Assembly: GCA_013695885.1 (NCBI GenBank)
Contig: JACCZP010000338.1
Span: forward strand, 1-5,874
From: Thermoleophilaceae bacterium
Lineage (GTDB): Bacteria > Actinomycetota > Thermoleophilia > Solirubrobacterales > Thermoleophilaceae
Direction: 5' to 3'
DNA: 5,874 nt
Both the position numbers and the translations under genes were made by a program. Positions 1 to 5,047 of this stretch are shown piece by piece (within the stretch, counting starts at the first letter, position 1; the number at the start of each line of letters is the position of its first letter). The notes below the pieces were generated by a model, which saw only the letters and a list, made by a program, of their open reading frames with translations, was not told where the DNA came from and searched no databases.

Positions 1-58
1 ACGATGCACAAGCCCTGACACGTCTCGAGCAGGCCGACGTGGCTGAGTTTGTGCACGT

Positions 59-117
59 CAGGCTTCAGGCTGAATCTGAATCCACCGCGTCGGGATCGGC
101 AGGCTTCAGGCTGAATC
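59..117. repeat. Pair of 18-bp direct repeats with an 11-bp palindromic core
   Basis: The 18-mer caggcttcaggctgaatc occurs at 59-76 and again, without mismatch, at 100-117, a start-to-start distance of 41 bp. Each copy contains the near-perfect palindrome ttcag-g-ctgaa (64-74 and 105-115). The first copy carries an extra tandem tgaatc (77-82). If that is skipped, the match continues for six more bases with one mismatch (83-88 against 118-123). The palindrome has a one-base centre, so it cannot fold well as an RNA hairpin, and a DNA-binding site is the more natural reading. The 41-bp period is close to four helical turns, which would place both sites on the same DNA face. A decayed tandem repeat is the alternative. 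The repeat itself is directly visible; its function is unknown. Confidence 0.75.
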
Positions 118-165
118 CGCCGCTCGAGGGGGTCGGGGCCGAACCCGCGGCGACGGCCCGAGGGC

Positions 166-179
166 GGCGGGACCCCGCC
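166..179 (-). terminator. Possible weak terminator hairpin after prmA
   Basis: Eleven bases past the prmA stop codon the minus strand can fold as a short GC hairpin: arms ggcggg (166-171) and cccgcc (174-179) with two central bases, giving about five usable pairs and a four-base loop. No T-run follows it, so it does not meet the usual rho-independent pattern. In a genome this GC-rich, such short palindromes also occur by chance. Its position directly after the last gene of the series is the main argument for it. Confidence 0.25.
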
Positions 180-190
180 TGGATTCGCGC

Positions 191-994
191 TCAGGCCGCG
201 AGCATCACCGCCGTCCACCCCGCCTCGGAACGGCGCTCGCGCTCGCGCAGCGGCGCGAAGGCCGCGGCCGCCTCGTCGGCCTCGTGGTCGAGCAGGCCGG
301 AGAGGATCAGCGCCCGGGGCCGGTGCTCGATGAGCGCAGCCACCCGCAGCAGCAGCGGCCGCATGAGGTTGGCGACCACCGCGTCGGCCGCCGGCGACGC
401 CTCGGTGCGGAGGTCGAAGCGCTCTAGGCGGTCGAGGCTCACGCCGTTGCGCCGCGCGGTCTCCTCGGTGGCCTCCACCGCGCCGCGGTCGCAGTCGAGC
501 GCCGCGACCGGCGCGAAGCCGAGCCGTGCCGCGGCCACCGCCAGCACCCCCGATCCGCACCCGAGGTCCGCGAAGGAGCCCTTCGGCTCGAGCTCGAGCA
601 TGAGCTCGAGGCAGAGCCGGGTGGTGGGGTGCGCGCCCGTGCCGAACGCTTGGCCCGGATCCACCACGATCTCCTCGACTCCCGGTCGCACCGCCGCCTG
701 CTCCCACGGCGGGCGCACGTAGAGGCGGCCTCCCACCAGCACTGCGGTGTGGAAGCGCTTCCAGCGCTCCTCCCAGTCGTCGGGAACCTCGTCGCCCCGC
801 ACCGACACGGTGGTCCCGCCGACCTCGGCGTCGCCCTCCGGCAGGGTGGGCAGCTCTCCGGGCCCGCCGTAGACGGCGTACTCGACCCATCCCTCGCCGT
901 CCACCTGCTCGACCCCGGAGGGCGCCATCTCGAGCAGGGCGGCGAGCACCTCCTCGGCGTGCGCCGCCGGCACCCGGACCGCGAGGCGGATCAT
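191..994 (-). CDS. prmA: Ribosomal protein L11 methyltransferase PrmA
   Basis: This cytosolic S-adenosylmethionine-dependent enzyme trimethylates ribosomal protein L11 in the PrmA family. At 267 aa it is a little shorter than the E. coli protein (about 293) and close to the Thermus form. Residues 1 to about 60 match the small N-terminal L11-recognition domain, followed by a linker with DDWEERWKRF (72-81). The methyltransferase domain shows the family signature DPGQAFGTGAHPTT (112-125), the SAM-binding glycine motif DLGCGSG (143-149), an acidic strand end ALDCD (165-169) and motif IV VVANL (206-210). The ATG start is preceded by GAGG with no spacing, a poor ribosome site. However, the protein begins MIRLAVRVPA as family members do, and the gene lies only 14 bases after dnaJ, so translational coupling is likely. 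It is the last gene of the series. Identification is firm; L11 as substrate is inferred from the family. Confidence 0.95.
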   Translation of the reverse strand: MIRLAVRVPAAHAEEVLAALLEMAPSGVEQVDGEGWVEYAVYGGPGELPTLPEGDAEVGGTTVSVRGDEVPDDWEERWKRFHTAVLVGGRLYVRPPWEQAAVRPGVEEIVVDPGQAFGTGAHPTTRLCLELMLELEPKGSFADLGCGSGVLAVAAARLGFAPVAALDCDRGAVEATEETARRNGVSLDRLERFDLRTEASPAADAVVANLMRPLLLRVAALIEHRPRALILSGLLDHEADEAAAAFAPLRERERRSEAGWTAVMLAA

Positions 995-1008
995 CCTCGG
1001 CGAGGGCT

Positions 1009-2157
1009 CTAGCGCAACGCGCGTCGCACTCGCGCGAACAGGCCGTCGTCCTCCTGCGCCCGCACGTTGCGCTCCTCCAGCGAGTCCCGGAAGCGCTCGA
1101 GCAGGTCGCGCTGCTCGCGGGAGAGGTCACGCGGCACAACGACGTTCACCACCACGCGCTGGTCGCCGCGGCGCGAGCGCCCGAGGCCGGGCATCCCGCG
1201 GCCCGAGAGCGTGACGATCGCCCCGGGTTGGGTGCCTGCGCGGACCTCGACCTCCTCCTCGCCGTCGAGGGTCGGCACGGTCACCCGTGTGCCGAGCGCC
1301 GCCTCGGCGGCCGAGAGGTCGACGACGGTCACAAGGTCACTGCCGTCGCGCAGGAAGCGCTCGTCCTCGCGCACGCGGACCACGACGTAGAGGTCACCGG
1401 GGCGACCGCCGGGCTCCCCGGCGTGCCCGCGCCCGCTGACGCGGATGCGCTGGTCGTCGGCGATGCCCGCCGGCACGTCAACGGTGAGCTTGCGGCGCTC
1501 CACCCGGCGGCCCCGTCCCGCGCACTGCGAGCACGGGACCTCCGGCGTCTTGCCCTCGCCCTCGCAGCGGTCGCAGGCCACCGCCTGGACCACCTGCCCG
1601 AACGGCGTGCGGGAGACGCTGCGGAGGGCTCCCGCCCCTCCGCAGCGCTCGCAGGTCTCTATCGGGGTGCCGGGCTCCGCGCCGTTGCCCCGGCAGCGCT
1701 CGCAGGGGGAGACACCGTCGAACTCGACCTCCACCGCGGCCCCGCGCGCCGCCTCGGCCAGATCGATATCCACCGACACGGCCACGTCGCCGCCGGCGGC
1801 CGCCCCGCCGCCGCGCCCGGCGCCCGCGCCCCCGCCGAACAAGTCCCCGAACGGGCTGGCGCCCCCGCCGAAGAACGCCTCGAAGATGTCCCCAACCGAG
1901 CCGAAGCCCTCGAACGGCGAGCCCTGTCCGGCGCCGCGCAGGCCCTCGTGGCCGTAGCGGTCGAAGGTGGCGCGGCGCTCCGGGTCGTTCAGGATCTCGT
2001 AGGCCTCGGCGGCCGCCTTGAACTTGGCCTCGGCCTCGGGGTCGTGGCGGTTGACGTCGGGGTGCAGCTCCCGCGCGAGACGCCGGAACGCGCTCTTCAG
2101 CTCCCGGTCGCCGGCCTCGCGCGAGACCCCCAGGACCTGGTAGGGATCGCCGTTCAT
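1009..2157 (-). CDS. dnaJ: Molecular chaperone DnaJ (Hsp40)
   Basis: This cytosolic co-chaperone delivers unfolded proteins to DnaK and stimulates its ATPase. At 382 aa it is a full-length type I Hsp40. The J domain covers about residues 4-70 with HPD at 32-34, the motif needed to activate DnaK. A Gly/Phe-rich stretch follows (about 77-125), ending in a nearly pure Gly/Ala run. Four CxxCxGxG zinc-binding repeats begin at C152, C169, C195 and C209, giving the usual two zinc sites with all eight cysteines present. The substrate-binding beta domains follow (about 220-350), and the C-terminus DDGLFARVRRALR is typical of the family. The ATG has a good ribosome site (GAGG four bases upstream), and the hrcA stop lies 13 bases before the start. 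Coupling to hrcA suggests heat-shock control. dnaK and grpE are not in the window, so this may be the second, hrcA-linked dnaJ common in actinobacteria. Confidence 0.96.
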   Translation of the reverse strand: MNGDPYQVLGVSREAGDRELKSAFRRLARELHPDVNRHDPEAEAKFKAAAEAYEILNDPERRATFDRYGHEGLRGAGQGSPFEGFGSVGDIFEAFFGGGASPFGDLFGGGAGAGRGGGAAAGGDVAVSVDIDLAEAARGAAVEVEFDGVSPCERCRGNGAEPGTPIETCERCGGAGALRSVSRTPFGQVVQAVACDRCEGEGKTPEVPCSQCAGRGRRVERRKLTVDVPAGIADDQRIRVSGRGHAGEPGGRPGDLYVVVRVREDERFLRDGSDLVTVVDLSAAEAALGTRVTVPTLDGEEEVEVRAGTQPGAIVTLSGRGMPGLGRSRRGDQRVVVNVVVPRDLSREQRDLLERFRDSLEERNVRAQEDDGLFARVRRALR

Positions 2158-2170
2158 CGATCCTCGAGCA

Positions 2171-3187
2171 CTACTCGTAGAGCTCGACCGCGAAGCGCGA
2201 CAGCTCGTCGGCGGCGCGACGCACCGCGGCGATGGCCGTCGGGTAGTCCATCCGCACCGGGCCGAGCACGCTCACCGCGCCGAGGTTGCGGCCCGGCAGT
2301 CCGTAGTTGGCGGCCACGATCGAGATCGAGCGCAGCGCCGGCGTCTCGTTCTCCTCGCCGATGCGCAGGTAGACGCTGGGCTCCTCGAGCGCGCTGCGGA
2401 GCACCGACAGCAGCGCCACCCGGCGCTCGAGCAGGGCCATCAGGTCGTTGATCTGGCTGAGCTCGGCCACGCGGTCCTCGGAGAGCAGGCGCGCGGTGCC
2501 GTCCACGTAGATGGAGTGCTCGGCGGTCTCCTCGAGCTCGAGGAAGGCCGGCGCGAGCGTGTCCAGGAAGTCGCGCTCGGTGGTGGAGAGCCCCTCCGCG
2601 GTCAGCCCGCGCTGCACCATGCGGGCCCCCACGCTCATCCCGCCGAGCGCCTCGTTCAGGTATGAGCGCGCCCAGTCCACGAGGCCGGCGTCGACCGGCG
2701 AGCCGTAGGGGATCACCCGCTTCGAGACGCCGCCGGTGGAGGTTATGACCACGACCATCGCGACCTGCGGCTGGAGGAGCAGGACCTCGACGTGGCGGAT
2801 CGTGGTGGTGGCGATGGGCGGCGCCGTGACGATGGCCAGGAGATTGGTGACCTGGGAGAGCTGCTCGGTGGCGGCGCGCATGGCGTCGTCCACCTCGCGC
2901 CGGATCAGCGACAGGCGGAAGGGAGGCGCGTGGCGGCGCATCTCGGGGGACCCGAGGAGCTCGTCGACGTAGAGGCGGTAGCCGCGGTCGGTGGGCACCC
3001 TTCCGGCGGAGGTGTGAGGGTGGCGGAGCACGCCCATCACCTCGAGCCGCGCGAGCTCGGCGCGGATCGTCGACGGGCCCCACGGTGCGTCGTCCTGCTC
3101 GGCGAGCCACTTCGAGCCCACCGGAGAGCCCAGCGCCACGTGACTCTCCACGACCTTGCGAAGGAGCGAGGACTGGCGGGCGGTCAT
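2171..3187 (-). CDS. hrcA: Heat-inducible transcription repressor HrcA
   Basis: HrcA represses chaperone operons by binding the CIRCE operator and depends on GroEL for its active state. The N-terminal winged helix is clear: GSPVGSK (20-26), the recognition helix region WGPSTIRAELARLE (36-49), then the hallmark HTSAGRVPTDRGYR (58-71). The central and C-terminal dimerisation/GAF-like part ends with the family motifs SIVAANYG (289-296) and GPVRMDY (309-315). Length is 338 aa, normal for the family. I place the start at the ATG whose first base is 3187: it is preceded by a strong GGAGG seven bases upstream. The in-frame ATG at 3202 would put that GGAGG inside the coding region and has no ribosome site of its own. 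A hexamer reading TAGCAT on the minus strand (3201-3206) resembles a -10 box but would leave almost no leader. No CIRCE inverted repeat is visible nearby. dnaJ follows after 13 bases. Confidence 0.94.
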   Translation of the reverse strand: MTARQSSLLRKVVESHVALGSPVGSKWLAEQDDAPWGPSTIRAELARLEVMGVLRHPHTSAGRVPTDRGYRLYVDELLGSPEMRRHAPPFRLSLIRREVDDAMRAATEQLSQVTNLLAIVTAPPIATTTIRHVEVLLLQPQVAMVVVITSTGGVSKRVIPYGSPVDAGLVDWARSYLNEALGGMSVGARMVQRGLTAEGLSTTERDFLDTLAPAFLELEETAEHSIYVDGTARLLSEDRVAELSQINDLMALLERRVALLSVLRSALEEPSVYLRIGEENETPALRSISIVAANYGLPGRNLGAVSVLGPVRMDYPTAIAAVRRAADELSRFAVELYE

Positions 3188-3214
3188 CTCCACCCCTCCC
3201 ATGCTAGGCCCGGG

Positions 3215-3619
3215 TCATGGCGCCTCCAGGACGAGCTCGGCCTCTCCGCCGCGCACGATCGGCGTCCCGGCCTGCTCGGCCACGAGGTCGAGCACCGCCC
3301 GCGTGCCCTCGGCGTCCACCTCGCGCACCGAGCCCGACACCGTGATCTCCTGCTCGGGCACGCCCACGCCCCGGAACTGCACCCCGAGGCGCCGCAGGGA
3401 CCGCGGATCGCCGCCCGCGGCGGCCGTCGCGGCACGCGCCATCAGAGCCATCCCGTACAGGCCGTGGAGGATGTTGCCGGGCAGGCCCACCGACCGAGCG
3501 AACTCGGGATCGATGTGGATCGGGTTGAAGTCCCCCGACGCGCCGGCGTAGCGGTGGGGAAGGTGGCGAGCGGGGGTCACCCGCAGCTCGGAGAGGGCTT
3601 CGCCGGCGCGAAGGTCCAT
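3215..3619 (-). CDS. MaoC/HadB-like (R)-specific enoyl hydratase, catalytic subunit
   Basis: This 134-aa single hot-dog-fold protein of the MaoC dehydratase family should add or remove water at the double bond of an acyl thioester (ACP or CoA). The hydratase-2 signature is intact: YAGASGDFNPIHIDPEFA (24-41) carries the catalytic pair D30 and H35 in the D-x4-H spacing seen in mycobacterial HadB, followed by GLPGNILHGLYGMAL (45-59). The start ATG shares one base with the stop of the preceding HadA-like gene (TGATG), so the two are translationally coupled and probably form a HadA-HadB-type heterodimer. No independent ribosome site is seen. The stop lies 27 bases before hrcA. Whether it serves fatty-acid synthesis, beta-oxidation or another acyl pathway cannot be read from the sequence. 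A much longer open frame runs through it upstream, but the MaoC homology starts here. Confidence 0.88.
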   Translation of the reverse strand: MDLRAGEALSELRVTPARHLPHRYAGASGDFNPIHIDPEFARSVGLPGNILHGLYGMALMARAATAAAGGDPRSLRRLGVQFRGVGVPEQEITVSGSVREVDAEGTRAVLDLVAEQAGTPIVRGGEAELVLEAP

Positions 3620-4059
3620 CAGTGGCGGCGCACGATGTTCGTCCAGACGCCGCGCACGGTCTGGGCGCCGTCCTGGTTGGTGGAGACCGACGCGAACACG
3701 AAGAAGCCCATGCCACCCTTCTCGTAGACGTCCACCACGCTGGCCGTGGTGGTCACCGTGTCCCCGGCGCACACCGGCTCCTCCCAGTCGAACTCCTGGC
3801 CTCCGTGCACCATGTGCGCGTAGTCGATCCCGAGCTCGGGATCGGCGACGGCCGGCGCGAGCGCCCCGATCGCGTAGACCACGCAGAACATGGGCGGGGC
3901 CACGAGATCGCGGAAGCCGGCGGCGCGGGCGGCCTCGCGCTCGTGGTGCACGGGCGCCTCCTCGCCGATCGCGCGGGCGTACTCGCGCACCTTCTCGCTG
4001 CCCACCTCGTAGACGAAGGCGGGATAGGAGCGCTCCGGGGGAGCGTCGTAGGGCGCCAC
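3619..4059 (-). CDS. HadA-like non-catalytic dehydratase subunit (FAS1-type dehydratase N-terminal domain)
   Basis: This 146-aa hot-dog-fold protein resembles mycobacterial HadA and the MaoC_dehydrat_N / FAS1 dehydratase region. Family landmarks are YPAFVYEVGSEKVREYARAIGE (residues 12-33, an N-terminal strand and helix), FRDLVAPPMF (49-58) and VHGGQEFDWEEPVCAGD (84-100). It lacks the D-x4-H catalytic motif, as expected for the half of the heterodimer that holds the acyl chain while the partner does the chemistry. The partner gene follows immediately with a one-base stop/start overlap. The start is a GTG, and the only in-frame option: the stop codon of the upstream reductase is in the same frame 21 bases before it, with no ATG, GTG or TTG between. 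No clear Shine-Dalgarno sequence is present, so coupling to the upstream gene is plausible. The substrate is unknown. Confidence 0.85.
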   Translation of the reverse strand: MAPYDAPPERSYPAFVYEVGSEKVREYARAIGEEAPVHHEREAARAAGFRDLVAPPMFCVVYAIGALAPAVADPELGIDYAHMVHGGQEFDWEEPVCAGDTVTTTASVVDVYEKGGMGFFVFASVSTNQDGAQTVRGVWTNIVRRH

Positions 4060-4080
4060 GGCGCTCGAGGCGGCCCGGAT

Positions 4081-4977
4081 CTAGGTCTCGGCCCGGGTGG
4101 CGCCCCGGTCCGAGCCGACCATCCTGGCCACCGCCGCCATGTCCTGCTCGCCCAGGCCGCACGCCTCGGCCCGGCGCAGCTGCAGGGTGACGGCGCGGGC
4201 GAACGGGAGCTCCAGGTCGGCGGCGGCCTCGAGCACGAGCTCGGCGTCCTTGCGGGCAAGGGCGAGCGCGAAGCTGGGCGGGAACTCGTCGGCGATCATC
4301 GCCCGGCCCTTCAGGTCGGCGTAGGGCACGCCGAGCGGCCCGCCCTCGATGGCCTCGAGGAATCGCTCGGGATCGACGCCGATCGAGCTCGCGAGGGCCA
4401 CCGCCTCGGCCACGCCCTCGACGAGCGTGAGCAGCCACGAGTTCAGCACGAGCTTGAGCCGCGAGCCCGCGCCCGCCTCGCCGACCCACAATGTCTTCTG
4501 CCCGACCGCGTCGAAGAGCGGCTGGCACCTTCCTCGGAGGTCGTCGTCCTCCGGGCCCGAGGCCAGCACCAGCAGCTGTGCCTGCTCGGCGGGCTCCTTC
4601 GTGCCGAGCACCGGCGCGTCCACGAACGCGACCTCGTGCTCGGCCGCAGTGGCCTTCATCCGCTCGGTGCCGGCCAGCCCGATCGTCGACATCTGAATCC
4701 AGGGCGCACCCTCGAGCGCGGGGAGAGCTCCCTCGCCTCCGGTCATCGCCTCCTCGACCGCCGAGGCGTCGGCCAGCATCGTGATCACCGCGCCGGCGCC
4801 CGAGGCCGCCTCCTCGGGCGAGTCGGCCACCTCGACCCCATCCACGGCATCGGCCTTCTCGCGAGTGCGGTTCCACGCGCGCACGGCGAAGCCGGCGGAG
4901 GCGAGGTTGCGCGCCATCGGCGCGCCCATGGTGCCGGCCCCGAGGAACGCGACGGTGGTCGAGGCGCTCTGCGTCAC
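4081..4977 (-). CDS. NAD(P)-dependent beta-hydroxyacid dehydrogenase family reductase (GLYR/HIBADH-like)
   Basis: This 298-aa cytosolic oxidoreductase belongs to the family that includes 3-hydroxyisobutyrate dehydrogenase and glyoxylate/succinic-semialdehyde reductase. The N-terminal Rossmann fold has FLGAGTMGAPMARNL (11-25). Strand 2 ends in WNRT (35-38), where the Arg often marks NADP preference. The all-helical C-terminal domain holds the catalytic lysine K175 with N179 in GAGSRLKLVLN (169-179) and a second conserved lysine K243. The substrate loop reads DAPVLGTKEPAEQAQL (120-135). The K-x-P-A-E part recalls plant GLYR-type reductases more than classical HIBADH (DAPVSGG), and the usual Ser is Leu123. 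The start is a GTG; an in-frame TGA lies just two codons upstream, so no longer form is possible. The ribosome site is weak. It appears to head the series leading to the HadA/HadB pair, 21 bases downstream. The family is certain; the substrate is not. Confidence 0.88.
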   Translation of the reverse strand: MTQSASTTVAFLGAGTMGAPMARNLASAGFAVRAWNRTREKADAVDGVEVADSPEEAASGAGAVITMLADASAVEEAMTGGEGALPALEGAPWIQMSTIGLAGTERMKATAAEHEVAFVDAPVLGTKEPAEQAQLLVLASGPEDDDLRGRCQPLFDAVGQKTLWVGEAGAGSRLKLVLNSWLLTLVEGVAEAVALASSIGVDPERFLEAIEGGPLGVPYADLKGRAMIADEFPPSFALALARKDAELVLEAAADLELPFARAVTLQLRRAEACGLGEQDMAAVARMVGSDRGATRAET

Positions 4978-5044
4978 GGCTCAGGTCTAGCCGCGAGAGG
5001 GCGGCGCGAAACCTGTCGAGGTGAGCCGCGCCGGGGGCGCCGGC
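4978..5044 (-). promoter_or_regulatory. Short gap that may carry the promoter of the reductase series
   Basis: This is the largest gap between genes to the right of prmA, and it lies after a hairpin, so a promoter for the downstream genes is expected here. On the minus strand, TAGACC (4984-4989) sits seven bases before the GTG start and partly resembles an actinobacterial -10 box (TANNNT, last base not matching). TTTCGC lies 16 bases further upstream as a poor -35. TCGACA, a better -35 match, is 24 bases away, which is too far. If real, the transcript would be nearly leaderless, in keeping with the missing ribosome site. This is weak evidence. Confidence 0.2.
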
Positions 5045-5047
5045 TCA
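5022..5047 (-). terminator. GC-rich hairpin overlapping the stop codon of the ferritin-like gene
   Basis: An 11-pair stem can form from tgagcc-gcgcc (5022-5032) and ggcgc-ggctca (5036-5047) with a three-base loop and one bulged base at 5041. It covers the TGA stop (5045-5047) of the ferritin-like gene and lies between two gene groups, as a terminator would. Downstream on the minus strand there is only a TTT within a GC-rich context, not a true T-run, so it could instead protect the mRNA 3' end or cause pausing. The stem itself is directly visible. Confidence 0.45.

Larger units (their letters stand above)
1..190. other. Non-coding region beyond the prmA stop codon
   Basis: No gene is supported here. 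One plus-strand frame stays open from the left edge through this stretch and on into prmA. It runs antisense to the well-recognised prmA and its translation is Ser/Ala/Arg-rich with no family resemblance, so it is treated as a by-product of GC-rich codon usage. The region does hold a pair of direct repeats with palindromic cores (59-117) and a GC hairpin (166-179), described separately. Bases 1-58 also carry short inverted matches (tgcacaa at 5-11 with ttgtgca at 49-55), too short and too widely spaced to interpret. No tRNA or riboswitch pattern was recognised. Confidence 0.6.

Noticed and set aside
5..55. Inverted match tgcacaa / ttgtgca near the left edge
   Set aside because: Seven pairs separated by 37 bases without further stem support; no tRNA or riboswitch features could be laid over it.
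590..620. Repeated ctcgag/gagctc units within prmA
   Set aside because: They come from a Leu/Glu-rich helix read with preferred codons and have no independent structure.
3..722. Plus-strand frame open from the left edge across the repeats into prmA
   Set aside because: It could in principle be the end of a gene entering from the left, but more than 500 bases run antisense to prmA, the peptide is low-complexity, and the 41-bp repeat period does not keep the reading frame.
1795..1850. Dense GC-rich repeat-like stretch inside dnaJ
   Set aside because: It encodes the Gly/Ala-rich linker of the Gly/Phe region, so the repetition follows from amino-acid composition.
1228..2451. Long plus-strand open frame opposite dnaJ and hrcA
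   Set aside because: It mirrors the codon periodicity of dnaJ and hrcA, crosses their junction and has no domain or ribosome site.
3201..3206. TAGCAT hexamer as a -10 box for hrcA
   Set aside because: It matches TANNNT, but the predicted transcript start would fall in or after the hrcA ribosome site, and no convincing -35 lies 16-18 bases upstream.
3620..4876. Long minus-strand frame that continues upstream of the HadB-like protein
   Set aside because: Only its last 134 codons show MaoC homology. The rest is a shifted frame of the HadA-like and reductase genes with Arg/Gly-rich low-complexity translation.
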